Positions 35,653 through 45,678 of a stretch of DNA of 64,000 bases are shown here, one piece after another. Location: positions 1,612,001-1,676,000 of the forward strand of contig NZ_CP006018.1 in assembly GCF_000706765.1 (NCBI RefSeq), written 5' to 3'. The translations under genes and the position numbers were made by a program. The stretch comes from Bifidobacterium [indicum] DSM 20214 = LMG 11587. GTDB lineage: Bacteria > Actinomycetota > Actinomycetes > Actinomycetales > Bifidobacteriaceae. A model generated the notes under the pieces. That model saw only the letters and a list, made by a program, of their open reading frames with translations. It was not told where the DNA came from and ran no database searches. Numbering within the stretch: the first letter of the stretch is position 1; every line of letters begins with the position of its first letter.

Positions 35653-36337
35653 AAGAACAGCTGCGCAAGAAAAGGAAAATTCGAACTGACCTAGGTCGGC
35701 AGTTCTTCTTCTAATCCGTAACTATATCCTTGCTATGCCATTGTTGTAACTAGTGATAAAATAATGAAGCCACCAAAGTAGGGCTGGCACTGGTCAGAAG
35801 AAACCCGTAAAGAGAATGGCCACAGGGGGAAATTCGATGCAACGAACTGGCAAGAACATAAACAAAGAACCTACTTGTACGCCCAGAAGAGATTACCGTC
35901 CCCTTCATTATGAACGGACCGTTCTCAAAAAAGAGCGACATAAGGCATGAGCTTCCCACCGACCATGAAGTTCATATTACCCAGCAAGCGCATTCGACAG
36001 TGATACGGGGAGATTGTTCTCCATCATCCTCAAGGAAGAGCCAGATGTGGTCAGTTGGATTAATCTGCTACTGAATCAGTGCGGCTATTCCAGGAAAACA
36101 GTCTATAGCGCAACCCTTGTTCTCTTCGTGGAAACCGCGACTATGCATAGATTTAAGTCAATAGCACGTGGGCTCTTCAGCTGCACGTGAAGGCTCATGG
36201 TTGGCGAGGTTTTCCACCACGATAACCGACTCATACCACATGACACAAAAGCATAGGCTTATTCCGATGACAAAGTCCATCCCGAAAATGCCTGCAAATA
36301 TACCCTCGAATAGCGCATCCATAAAGGAGGAGGACTA
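35653..36337. other. 685-base gap inside the DISARM island
   Basis: No convincing gene on either strand. AGAAGAAC near 35651 and GTTCTTCT near 35703 could form a weak end-of-transcript hairpin for the SNF2 gene. A strong ribosome site for drmA (AAAGGAGGAGG) lies at the right end. Either a separate promoter for drmA-B-C lies here or a gene has been lost. Confidence 0.4.
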
Positions 36338-39300
36338 ATGGCTGACAGATTCAAGTATGCCAAAGTGCGACAGGAAATCATAAAAGCAATACGAACCGAC
36401 CTGATCGGCCCGTGCTCTCCGGAGGAAAAGCTGGACGAGAATCCGCGCTACGCCTATCTCGTCGGCAAGCTCGAGCCGCAGCGCGATGAGAATGCACCGG
36501 ACAAGAACGAGCAGGAAGTCGAAGCCGACATTGATTACGGGGATAATAAGGACTTCACACCCGGCAAGGATGATGATAACGAGTCGATATCTACCACGAA
36601 ATTCGAGCTGCCGTCATCCATCGGTATCAGCTTCTACGTGGAAAGCAGTCTCGACTACATCTTCCTGGATGTGACTTGGGGAGACTACACAAAGTCAACC
36701 GAGAAGAGCGTTGGTAAGGATGGGAAGGAACACAGCCGCACGGTTTACAAGAGGACCCCGGAGAAGGAAACCGTTCAAGTCAAATTCAGCGACTTCAGGC
36801 ACACAAAGGACTACACGCTTGTCCGCGATTCAAATATTCATGTCCATGTGTCGCGCATTCCATTAAAGACCGGATACTCTCTCGTTACTGCCTATGTTGT
36901 GAACAAGCGGAGCAATCCGTCCAGTGACGTCGAGGGACTGGTTTTCCAGGTAGGAATCAAGGCTCGAGGAGAAAACCAATCGACGGTGTTCATCGCAGAG
37001 CATGTCTGCAGGGATGTTCCCACGACCGAGGAGTTCTACTTTGAGCAACGGCCGATTATGGGACGCGGCAGAGGCTGCGCTGCCGTATGGGGAAAGACCG
37101 AAAACGGCCGGACTGATTATGTTGAATCCACGTTCATCCCAGAATATGAGCATCCCGGCGTTAGTGCTGCACTTGAGCATTTCTCATCCAAGCTTTCTAC
37201 CTGTCAGATGGCAGCAAAAGATAAAAAGTCGGAAACTATACAGAAGCTGAACGCGCTTGCCGACTCATACGAGGCTTGGATTAATGAAACTCTGACCAAC
37301 AGCTCAAGAATGAGCGATCCAGAATTCCGAGAGCAAGTCGGAGATACGGTTATAGGCCACTGCTCAGAGGCCCTGCGCAGAATTCGGGACGGCATCCGCA
37401 TCATCACGACCGATGATATCTCCTTTGAGGCATTCAGCTTCATGAACAGCGTAATCTTCATGCAGAACAGCATCAAGAACTACGCAAAGAAACACGGAAA
37501 AGGCATCGAGTGCAGTTTCAAAGAGTTTCTCGATCCGAACAACCCGAGGAACGACTTCTCCTGGAGGCCGTTCCAGATCGCTTTTATTCTGATGAATCTC
37601 AAGGGCATTGTGCATCCGGAAGATACTGAGCGTGAATTCGTCGACCTGCTTTACTTCCCGACTGGCGGCGGAAAGACGGAGGCTTACCTTGGACTCATGG
37701 CCTTCACCATCGCCAACAGACGTCTGAGATCTTCTGAAGGCGACAAATACAATCATGACGGCGGCGTAACCATCATCCTGCGTTACACGCTTAGGCTGCT
37801 GACGACGCAGCAACGTGACCGTATCACGAGGATGGTTGTCGCTGCTGAACTCGTCAGGCAGAAAAAACCCCGCTACGGATCAGAGCCGATCAGCATCGGC
37901 TTCTGGGTCGGAGGTGCAGTGACTCCGAACGGGTTCGCCGAAGTGAAAGAAAAGCCGGGCAGCAAGGAGAACCTGCTCTATAAGCAGCTTCTTACGTGTC
38001 CGCTCTGCGGCAAGTCTCTCACAGAAAAGGATTTTTATATCGTACCGGAAAAGAAGTCCGTAGAAATCTACTGCTCAGATAAGCACTGCATATTCTATAA
38101 ATACCCACAGAGCGGGACACGCACCCCAATCCCGGTATATCTGGTAGATGAAGAAATATACGCAAAGTGTCCCACCATTATTTTGTCAACGGTCGACAAG
38201 TTCGCAAAACTGCCGTGGGACGTAAACACGAATGCGCTGTTCGGAAGAGTTGACCACAAGTGCAGCCGCGACGGGTATATTGCAATCGGATCGGAAGAAC
38301 ATCCGAAACACAGGAAGACGGCAAACCTTCCTGCTGCAGAAATTACGAAGGTGAAACCGTTCCTCCCTCCAGAGCTGATTATCCAGGACGAGCTTCATCT
38401 GATCACGGGGCCTCTTGGAACTGTCTACGGTGCGTATGAGACAATTATCGAGGACATGTGTACGCATGATGGAATTAAACCAAAGTACGTAGTCTCCACG
38501 GCAACAATCAAAAATGCGGGCAACCAGGCGAAGAGCTTGTATGCCAGGAACGCAACGAAGCAATTCCCTCCTAATGGCTTCGAGATTGGCGACAGCTTCT
38601 TTATACGCGAAATCCCGATCGAGGAAGATCCGTTCCGGAAATATGTCGGAATTTGTGCTCCTGGGCAGTCCATGAAAACAGCCTTGCTGAGAACTTACGC
38701 CATCATTCTGCAGGCAGCCTACACACTCTCCCTACAAGATGAGTACAAGGACGTCATTGATCCGTACTACAGTTTGATCGGATATTTTAACAGTATCCGA
38801 GAACTTGGAGGTGCAGTCCGCCTTCTGCAGGATGATATTCCCGCTAGAATTAAACGTATCCAGAAACACTATGATTCCAAGAAGCGCAGGTTTCTGGATA
38901 AGACCGACGAGATAACATCCCGAATGTCGTCATGGAGAATACCGGAAAAACTCAATCAGCTTGAGCTGCCTTATACGGCAAAAAACCACATAGACACAGC
39001 CCTTGCAACGAATATGATTGCAACTGGTATGGATGTCGATCGGCTTGGACTTATGGTCGTGACGGGCCAGCCGAAACAGAACTCCGAATACATCCAGGCG
39101 ACAAGCCGCATAGGGCGTGCTCATCCTGGACTTGTAGTGACGCTGTATAACGCTTACCGTCCACGTGACCTTTCGCATTACGAGAACTTCACTGGCTACC
39201 ATGCGCAGCTATACCGGTTCGTGGAGGGGACAACTGCCACTCCATTCTCTGCAAGAGCACGGGATCGTGTTCTACACGCACTTGTTATTTCAGCTATAAG

Positions 39301-39652
39301 ACTTCTGTACCCGGAAATGGCCAACAACAAGGATGCTGCGGCAATTAGCGCTCTGCCACAGAGCCATATCAATACTGTGAAAGAAATGATCCTTGACCGG
39401 ATAGGGATTGTCAAACCATCTGCAAGAGCTGATGCAAGTGAAGAGATCAGCCAGTTCATTGATTGGTGGAAATCAAAGTCAGCGGCAGTGCAGGCCACGA
39501 GACCTCTTCGCTATTACGTTGTAGGAACAGAAAAATACAGCAGGCTTATGAACGGATATGAGCAGCCTCATATCGAGAGCGAGAAACCCACTTTGCGATC
39601 AATGCGTGATGTGGAGAGCGCAGCAAATATGTACTACTACCAGGAGGACTAA
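36338..39652 (+). CDS. drmA: DISARM helicase DrmA
   Basis: A 1,104-residue helicase-like protein. The ATP site is FPTGGGKTEAYLGL, followed by RYTLRLLTTQQ and a four-cysteine zinc knuckle (CPLCGKSL, then CSDKHC). Motif II is IIQDELHLITGPLG, motif III VVSTATIKNA and the C-terminal motif QATSRIGRAHPGLVV with NAYRPRDLSHYENF. These are the marks of DrmA, a DISARM core subunit that binds DNA together with DrmB. The start has AAAGGAGGAGG six bases upstream. It is followed after 1 base by drmB. Confidence 0.88.
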   Translation: MADRFKYAKVRQEIIKAIRTDLIGPCSPEEKLDENPRYAYLVGKLEPQRDENAPDKNEQEVEADIDYGDNKDFTPGKDDDNESISTTKFELPSSIGISFYVESSLDYIFLDVTWGDYTKSTEKSVGKDGKEHSRTVYKRTPEKETVQVKFSDFRHTKDYTLVRDSNIHVHVSRIPLKTGYSLVTAYVVNKRSNPSSDVEGLVFQVGIKARGENQSTVFIAEHVCRDVPTTEEFYFEQRPIMGRGRGCAAVWGKTENGRTDYVESTFIPEYEHPGVSAALEHFSSKLSTCQMAAKDKKSETIQKLNALADSYEAWINETLTNSSRMSDPEFREQVGDTVIGHCSEALRRIRDGIRIITTDDISFEAFSFMNSVIFMQNSIKNYAKKHGKGIECSFKEFLDPNNPRNDFSWRPFQIAFILMNLKGIVHPEDTEREFVDLLYFPTGGGKTEAYLGLMAFTIANRRLRSSEGDKYNHDGGVTIILRYTLRLLTTQQRDRITRMVVAAELVRQKKPRYGSEPISIGFWVGGAVTPNGFAEVKEKPGSKENLLYKQLLTCPLCGKSLTEKDFYIVPEKKSVEIYCSDKHCIFYKYPQSGTRTPIPVYLVDEEIYAKCPTIILSTVDKFAKLPWDVNTNALFGRVDHKCSRDGYIAIGSEEHPKHRKTANLPAAEITKVKPFLPPELIIQDELHLITGPLGTVYGAYETIIEDMCTHDGIKPKYVVSTATIKNAGNQAKSLYARNATKQFPPNGFEIGDSFFIREIPIEEDPFRKYVGICAPGQSMKTALLRTYAIILQAAYTLSLQDEYKDVIDPYYSLIGYFNSIRELGGAVRLLQDDIPARIKRIQKHYDSKKRRFLDKTDEITSRMSSWRIPEKLNQLELPYTAKNHIDTALATNMIATGMDVDRLGLMVVTGQPKQNSEYIQATSRIGRAHPGLVVTLYNAYRPRDLSHYENFTGYHAQLYRFVEGTTATPFSARARDRVLHALVISAIRLLYPEMANNKDAAAISALPQSHINTVKEMILDRIGIVKPSARADASEEISQFIDWWKSKSAAVQATRPLRYYVVGTEKYSRLMNGYEQPHIESEKPTLRSMRDVESAANMYYYQED

Positions 39653-39653
39653 T

Positions 39654-41411
39654 ATGGCTGAGCACTATAATAATAAACTTGGCGAGTTGCGACCAAACCA
39701 AATCATTACAACCTTCGGACCGGGATCGGTTGTAGACGCGGTAAAAGACTCAGTGACTATTCTTGATATCCCGTACTGGAAGGTCAAAGGGAAGAAGATA
39801 CTAGACGGTCGGCTTGCATCCTACCTGAACGTTGATGCCTTCTATATGCCGAGGACCACCTTTGCGTATGACATACCCGTCGTTACTTTTCCTTACTGGC
39901 ATGTTTGCTCCAAATGTGGGAGGCTCTTTGATGCAAGGAAGACGATTGACAGTGATTTTGACACGTACCTGCAATATGGCGTTAATTGCCCCGACTGCGG
40001 ATGGCGCGCTTATCCAGCCCGTTTCATAACAATCTGCGAAAAAGGGCACATGTCAGATTTTCCTTGGAAATGGTGGGTTCATCGCGGAGAAACAGATTGT
40101 GGAGGCAAAATGCGAATGTACTCCACCGGAAGTACATCCACGCTGTCGGATATGCGGTTAGAGTGCTCATGCGGCATGAAAGGAAGCATGAGCGGAGCGA
40201 CGCAGGCTCAGAACTTCGAAGGCCTGTCGTGTAGCGGCATGCACCCGTTCCGGCCGCGCTGCAAGAGCGAAAAGTGCGAGAAACCGGTCATCCCGTCACA
40301 ACGAGGCGCATCAAACGCATACTTTGCCGTGTCGAAAAGTGCCATATCTATCCCACCGTGGATTAATCCCCTATACAACCTGATAGACGAGCATCTCCGC
40401 GGTATCGAGGCGGCTGTAAAATACGGAGCCGACAAGGAATCAGTCCTTCAAGGTGTTTATGAAAATTACTTTTCCGGGTATACACGCGAGGAATTTGATG
40501 CAGCCTATGAGCGACGCATGAAAAACATCAAGGAATTTACGGAAATCAAGCGAATGGAGTATGAAGCCATAACGCATCACGATGATCCGTCCTATCAGTC
40601 CAACAAGAAACACTTCAAGACCGAAGAAGATGCTCTGCCCGATTACTTTAAACGCTACTTCAAGCGAATCATCCGCATAACAAGACTGCGTGAGGTGCAG
40701 GTGCTTCTTGGCTTCACGCGTGTTGATGCTCCCGAACCTGACGCGGATGAACAGCCGGATGTCGTCTACCTGACAAAAGGAGGGGACGAACGATGGCTTC
40801 CTGCTGTAGAGGTAAACGGGGAAGGAATTTTTATCGAATTCAACAGACAAACGCTTGCAGATTGGCTAAATGAGCCCAAAGTCGCAGAAATTTCGGGGAA
40901 ATATGCTGCTTCCTATGAGGAGTACTGTAAGTCAAAGGGATGGACGATAACGGCAGAACGTAATGCCGTTTACGCCCTTATGCATACCTTTTCCCATCTT
41001 CTCATCAAGCAAATGGCCATGTCGTCGGGCTACTCCTCTTCGGCAATCAGGGAAAGAATCTACTTCGGCGACAATATGGCAGGCGTCCTGCTCTACACGG
41101 GAAGCTCCGACAAGGAGGGCTCTCTCGGAGGTCTTGTAGAACTCGGTACGGCAGTCCAGATGACAGACCTCATGCGGGACACATTCCAGGAAGCCTTGAT
41201 CTGCACAAACGATCCGGAATGCATGAACACGCTCCCAGCCGGAAAGAACTCTAACGGTGCCACCTGCCATTCGTGCTGTATGGTTTCAGAAACTGCATGC
41301 GAGAACGGGAACCGCATGCTTGATCGGGGACTTGTGGTTCCTCTTTCGGAACGTGAGGAGACTTCGTATTTCCGAGAGTTGGTGAATGAGCTCTGTCAGG
41401 TGGAGATGTAA
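39654..41411 (+). CDS. drmB: DISARM protein DrmB (DUF1998)
   Basis: A 585-residue DUF1998 protein. It starts MAEHYNNKLGELRPNQIITT, with the typical FGPGSVVDA just after. Zinc-binding cysteines are CSKCGRLFDA, CPDCGW and, near the end, CHSCCMVSETAC. The later HTFSHLLIKQMAMSSGYSS block is typical of DUF1998. AGGAGG is seven bases upstream of the chosen ATG, so the 32 codons upstream are not used. DrmA and DrmB form the DISARM core complex in characterised systems. Confidence 0.88.
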   Translation: MAEHYNNKLGELRPNQIITTFGPGSVVDAVKDSVTILDIPYWKVKGKKILDGRLASYLNVDAFYMPRTTFAYDIPVVTFPYWHVCSKCGRLFDARKTIDSDFDTYLQYGVNCPDCGWRAYPARFITICEKGHMSDFPWKWWVHRGETDCGGKMRMYSTGSTSTLSDMRLECSCGMKGSMSGATQAQNFEGLSCSGMHPFRPRCKSEKCEKPVIPSQRGASNAYFAVSKSAISIPPWINPLYNLIDEHLRGIEAAVKYGADKESVLQGVYENYFSGYTREEFDAAYERRMKNIKEFTEIKRMEYEAITHHDDPSYQSNKKHFKTEEDALPDYFKRYFKRIIRITRLREVQVLLGFTRVDAPEPDADEQPDVVYLTKGGDERWLPAVEVNGEGIFIEFNRQTLADWLNEPKVAEISGKYAASYEEYCKSKGWTITAERNAVYALMHTFSHLLIKQMAMSSGYSSSAIRERIYFGDNMAGVLLYTGSSDKEGSLGGLVELGTAVQMTDLMRDTFQEALICTNDPECMNTLPAGKNSNGATCHSCCMVSETACENGNRMLDRGLVVPLSEREETSYFRELVNELCQVEM

Positions 41412-42038
41412 GAAGAGAGATACTTCTGAATACCATAAGGGCAGATGCTGCCAATGGTACCGACATTGCCGCAGACATCTTGCGCAGACAGTATCCGGGT
41501 TTGTCATCGACAGATTGCGAGGAAATAGCTAAGACAATCCAGTCTGCTCTGAATATAGAAAGCACCGACAAAGTCTCACTTGTCGTGACAGCACCGCCGT
41601 CGTTCAGAATTAATGCAAAGCCGACAATGGCTGTTGTTCGATCAATGATCGAGGGCGCGGAAAGCAGCATTCTAATGACCGGATACTCGCTGTCCTCATA
41701 TTTCTCAGAACTTACAGACACCATCATCGGCAAAAGCCGGAAAGGGGGTTGTCAAATTTCCCTTCAACAACATCTCGAACCAGCCAGAAGCAGGCAAATT
41801 GCTTCACACAAGGGTTGCTTTCTCAAACTATACGTTACAACAACAAGGAAGACAAGATGGCCGCTCTGCACGCCAAGATCATCTCTGCGGATATGAAATA
41901 ACATCAGTGAATCTGTCATACCACGGACAACAGGGAAACATCGAACTCGGAACCCTGATTGAGTCAGAACGCACAGCAAAACAACTCAATGAAGTGATGA
42001 CGCAGCTTATCTTCAGAAAGATATTCGAAGAAGCGTGA
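41393..42038 (+). pseudogene. drmC: DrmC (phospholipase-D-like DISARM protein), frameshifted
   Basis: Coding sense continues through three frames. Frame one reads REILLNTIRADAANGTD to TDTIIGKSRKG (41411-41745). After a five-G run it moves to VVKFPFNNISNQPEAGKLLH. Near 41835 it moves to RYNNKEDKMAALHAKIISADMK, which has the phospholipase D HxK motif, and near 41900 it returns to ITSVNLSYHGQQGNIELGTL and ends KIFEEA. At least three small insertions or deletions break it, and no good start codon is visible. DrmC was reported dispensable in a tested DISARM system, so the island may still work. Confidence 0.75.
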
Positions 42039-42425
42039 CATGGAGGTGACGGCGACATCAAAGTTATGACGGGGAAACAACGAGATCTCAACTGTCACAT
42101 CTACAAGGAGAGTGAAGCAAATCCGGCAAAGCGGATGGCTGTCTTCCGAAATACCGTGCAGTGCTTTATGCTCGGTTGCTTCTGGCGCACTCCGGGGCAG
42201 ATACACGATGACGCCGTCCATGAGTCCAAAAACAGACTTCCGGTGCCGAGACCCAGGTCCGGGATTCCACTTAAGGCTCTGTGAATCCTTCATTACCTTG
42301 CAAGCGCGCTTTGTAACACAAGCGGCTAAGGAAATCAACTCTTTTCTTCCTGTCGCGCCGATGCTAAATCTGGTATCTGGCTCTGGTGCGCCATGCCAGT
42401 TTCACAGCACAATCAAAGGAAACAC
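42039..42425. other. Intergenic region between DISARM and siderophore operon
   Basis: No supported gene. Short overlapping frames on both strands (for example 42066-42284 plus, 41964-42338 minus) have no family features. The right part must hold the promoter of the siderophore operon; I see no clear DtxR-type iron box. Confidence 0.4.
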
Positions 42426-43496
42426 ATGCATACTCGAACATCCCTTCCCCTGACTAGGCTCAAACGCGCCATCGCGATCGTCACTGTACTGGCAAGCTCC
42501 ACGCTCTTTCTAGGCGCCTGCGGGCAGAATTCGCAGACAGCCACGTCCAGCGAGACCACAACCTCCGGGCAGCAGGATTCCTTCCCCGTCAAGATCGATC
42601 ATGTTTACGGCACCACCTCGATCCCTTCCAAGCCCAAGCGCATCGCCACCGTCGGATGGGCCACTCCCGACAACCTCATCGCCTTGGGGGTCGTGCCGGT
42701 CAGCATCCAGAAGAACTCCTTCGGCAAGACCGTGGATGGAGGGTATCTGACCTGGACCAAGGATGCCCTAGATGAGATGCGTGTGGCCAAGGCGGATATG
42801 CCCAAGCTGCATGACGAATCGGACGGCATCGATGTCGAGGCCATCGCCGCGTCCAAGCCCGATCTAATCATCGGCCTGCTCTCCGGCATGACCAAGAAGC
42901 AGTATGACACCTTGAGCAAGATTGCGCCGACAATCGCCTATCAAGAGGTTGCCTGGGGCGACCCCTGGCGCAAGGTCATCACGTCCACAGCCAAAGCCAT
43001 CGGAGAACCCGAAAAGGGCAAGCAGCTGATATCCGACCTGGAGGAGCGCATCTCAAAGGCCGGAGAGACCCAACCGGCCATCAAGGGCAAGACCGCGGCA
43101 GTGATGTATTTCGATGCTTCCAAGCTCTCTAAGTTCAGCGTCTACACCACCTCCGACGCCCGGCCTCAGTTCCTGAACGACCTCGGTATGGAGACTCCGG
43201 AGTCCATCAAGGAGGACTCCAAGAGCACCAAGAACTTCTACAAGGAGATCTCCTCCGAGCATGCCGACAGGTACAAGGATGTCGACATCATCGTTACCTA
43301 CGGCACCCCGGACCTGCTTGAAGCGATGCGCAAGGACCCCCTCCTCTCCAAGATTCCTGCAGTTGAGCGAGGATCCGTCGTGGTCATCGACAATGACAGC
43401 GAGATGGCCAATGCCCTTGACCCCTCGGCCCTGTCCATCCAGAAGACGACCGACGCATACGCCCAACTTCTGGGCGAGGCTGCCGCCAAGGTCTAA
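42426..43496 (+). CDS. Ferric-siderophore ABC transporter, substrate-binding lipoprotein
   Basis: A 356-residue FepB/FhuD-type binding protein. The lipoprotein signal ends LFLGAC with Cys32 as the lipid-modified residue, followed by a Ser/Thr/Gln linker. Then come the family blocks PKRIATVGWATPDNLIALGV, ASKPDLIIGLLSGMT and the C-terminal DIIVTYGTPDLLEAM. The start at 42426 has AAAGGAA upstream. It captures iron-siderophore outside the cell and feeds the two permeases encoded next. First gene of a five-gene uptake cluster. Confidence 0.92.
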   Translation: MHTRTSLPLTRLKRAIAIVTVLASSTLFLGACGQNSQTATSSETTTSGQQDSFPVKIDHVYGTTSIPSKPKRIATVGWATPDNLIALGVVPVSIQKNSFGKTVDGGYLTWTKDALDEMRVAKADMPKLHDESDGIDVEAIAASKPDLIIGLLSGMTKKQYDTLSKIAPTIAYQEVAWGDPWRKVITSTAKAIGEPEKGKQLISDLEERISKAGETQPAIKGKTAAVMYFDASKLSKFSVYTTSDARPQFLNDLGMETPESIKEDSKSTKNFYKEISSEHADRYKDVDIIVTYGTPDLLEAMRKDPLLSKIPAVERGSVVVIDNDSEMANALDPSALSIQKTTDAYAQLLGEAAAKV

Positions 43497-43541
43497 TCAG
43501 GCCGCAGGTGAGGGGATGAAAGAGGGAGAGGTGGCGCATAT

Positions 43542-44591
43542 ATGCGGTCGGGAGTGACTCCGCGCCCAGGCACCCGGCGAGCAACCATGCATCGCAATGG
43601 AAACGGACCCATGGTCTTGTCCGGGCTGATTCTGGCGGTCTGCCTGGTCATGGTCTGCGCCCTGTCCCTGGTTTTCGGATCCCGTTCCGTCAGCCCTTCC
43701 GACATCCTCCACGCCCTGTCCGCCTCCTCGGATGACATCGCGGTCTCGGCCATCCGCCTGAGAATCCCTCGCACCGTCCTCGGCCTCCTGGTCGGTGCCG
43801 GGCTCGGGGTGGCCGGGACCCTGATGCAGGGCATATCACGCAATCCACTGGCGGACCCGTCGATTCTGGGTTTCAATACGGGGGCGGCCCTGGCGATCGT
43901 CTGCTCCATAGCCTTCTTCTCCCTATCGACCCCGGCCCAGTATGTCTGGGTCGGACTGCTGGGCAGTGCGACGACCGCACTGGCCGTCTGGGCCATAGGC
44001 TCCCTGGGACCATCCGGTCCATCTCCGCTACGGCTGACCCTGGCCGGTGTCGTGATCAGTTCAGTACTGGGATCTCTTACCTCCGCCATCCTTCTGCCGC
44101 GCATCAATGTCATCAGCTCATATCGCTTCTGGCAGGTGGGCGGAATCTCCGGCGCCCGGTTCGATCTCATGATGCCGGTCCTGCCTCTTCTCGCTCTTGG
44201 CCTGATACTCGCCTTCTGTCTGACACCCGGAATCAACGCCTTGACCCTGGGTGATCAGATGGCCGAAGGACTGGGTATGCACGTCGGGCGTGTCCGCAGC
44301 CTGGCCTGGCTTGCGGCGATACTCCTCTGCGCCTCCTGTACGGCACTGGCGGGTCCGATTGGCTTCGTCGGATTGGTGGTCCCCCATGTGGCACGACTGC
44401 TTATAGGACCCGACTACAGACGAATCATGGCTCTGAGCATCCTCATCGGCCCCCTTCTGGTGGTTGGCGCCGACGTGGTGGGCAGGATGATCACCCGCCC
44501 ATCCGACGTGGAGGTCGGCATCGTCACGGCACTGATTGGGGCTCCCGTATTCGTGATTCTGGCCGGGCGCAGAAGAAGCGCGGAGGTATAG
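43542..44591 (+). CDS. FecCD-family siderophore permease 1
   Basis: A 349-residue permease with about nine helices. FecCD marks are RLPRT-like RIPRTVLGLLVGAGLGVAG, the block GTLMQGISRNPLADPSILG split around Asn-Pro-Leu-Ala, and GPIGFVGLVVPHVARLLIGP. GGGAGAGG lies upstream of the ATG at 43542. It forms the membrane channel together with the next gene. Stop and next start are 2 bases apart. Confidence 0.92.
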   Translation: MRSGVTPRPGTRRATMHRNGNGPMVLSGLILAVCLVMVCALSLVFGSRSVSPSDILHALSASSDDIAVSAIRLRIPRTVLGLLVGAGLGVAGTLMQGISRNPLADPSILGFNTGAALAIVCSIAFFSLSTPAQYVWVGLLGSATTALAVWAIGSLGPSGPSPLRLTLAGVVISSVLGSLTSAILLPRINVISSYRFWQVGGISGARFDLMMPVLPLLALGLILAFCLTPGINALTLGDQMAEGLGMHVGRVRSLAWLAAILLCASCTALAGPIGFVGLVVPHVARLLIGPDYRRIMALSILIGPLLVVGADVVGRMITRPSDVEVGIVTALIGAPVFVILAGRRRSAEV

Positions 44592-44593
44592 GC

Positions 44594-45673
44594 ATGGTCG
44601 CTCCTCCCGTTCGTGGCGATAACCCCGCCCTTCAGAAATCGCATAGACCCGATGCGATGACCGACCTGCAACGGATACGACGGACCCATACCGTTCGTTC
44701 ACTGGCGGTCACCATCCTGCTTGTGGTACTCCTGGTTGCTCTCGCGCTGTCGGACCTGGTTCTGGGACACCGAACATACTCCATGAGCGACCTGATTGGA
44801 GCGCTTCTGGGGCAGGGAGACGAAGGGACCAGATTCGTGATTCTCCAACTCCGCATGCCCAGGGCACTGATCGGCTGCGCCGCCGGCATCGCATTCGGCA
44901 TGGCCGGAATTGGTTTCCAACACCTCCTGCGCAACATGATGGCCAGCCCGGATATCATCGGCATCACGGCAGGAGCCAACACGGCCGCCATCTTCGGCAT
45001 TGTCGTATTGGGTCTGTCGGGCATGCCCTTGGCCTGCCTGGCGGTCATGGGCGGTCTCCTGACAGCCCTCCTGGTCATGGCCCTGGCCTGGCGCGGTTCG
45101 TTCGACCCGACCCGGCTGATACTGATCGGAATCGGAGTGGCCGCAGGGTTCAATGCTCTGGGTTCCTGGCTCATGGTTCGCAGCAACCAATGGGACATCC
45201 AGGCAGCAACCCGGTGGCTGACGGGCAGCCTGGCCGATGCCCAGTGGTCCGATCTACCCATACTGGCAACAACAACCCTCGTCGGCGCCATGCTCCTGCT
45301 GGCACTCGACAGGAATGTCAGCACACTGCAGCTGGGACCGGAGATGGCCGCCGGACTGGGAGTCAGGGTAAGCCGTGTCCAGTTCGAGGTGATTATCGTG
45401 GGTGTGCTGCTCCTGGCTGTCGCAACGGCGACCACCGGTCCCATCTCCTTTGTTTCGTTCCTCTCCGGCCCCATCGCCGCAGTCCTGGTTGGTCGGGGAA
45501 CATCGGCCCTCATCCAGTCGGGCCTGGTGGGAGGTTGCCTGGTTCTGGGGTCGGACATCGTCGCTCAACATCTGCCCACAACCCAGGTGCCGGTCGGCAT
45601 CATCACCAGCATTGTGGGCGGCCCCGTCCTCATCCTGATCATGGTCCTCATGACCCGCAGACAGGAGCTCTGA
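44594..45673 (+). CDS. FecCD-family siderophore permease 2
   Basis: A 359-residue second permease subunit. It has RMPRALIGCAAGIAFGMAG, then GFQHLLRNMMASPDIIGI, and late GPISFVSFLSGPIAAVL. The extended N-terminus of about 35 residues before the first helix is Arg-rich; a start at MTDLQRIRR (44657) is also possible. It forms a heterodimer with permease 1. Five bases separate it from the ATPase gene. Confidence 0.9.
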   Translation: MVAPPVRGDNPALQKSHRPDAMTDLQRIRRTHTVRSLAVTILLVVLLVALALSDLVLGHRTYSMSDLIGALLGQGDEGTRFVILQLRMPRALIGCAAGIAFGMAGIGFQHLLRNMMASPDIIGITAGANTAAIFGIVVLGLSGMPLACLAVMGGLLTALLVMALAWRGSFDPTRLILIGIGVAAGFNALGSWLMVRSNQWDIQAATRWLTGSLADAQWSDLPILATTTLVGAMLLLALDRNVSTLQLGPEMAAGLGVRVSRVQFEVIIVGVLLLAVATATTGPISFVSFLSGPIAAVLVGRGTSALIQSGLVGGCLVLGSDIVAQHLPTTQVPVGIITSIVGGPVLILIMVLMTRRQEL

Positions 45674-45678
45674 ACATC

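Noticed and set aside
45190-45678. N-terminal extension of the siderophore ATPase frame
   Set aside because: It overlaps the permease gene out of frame and reads as low-complexity Gly/Arg/His; the ATG at 45679 fits the family.
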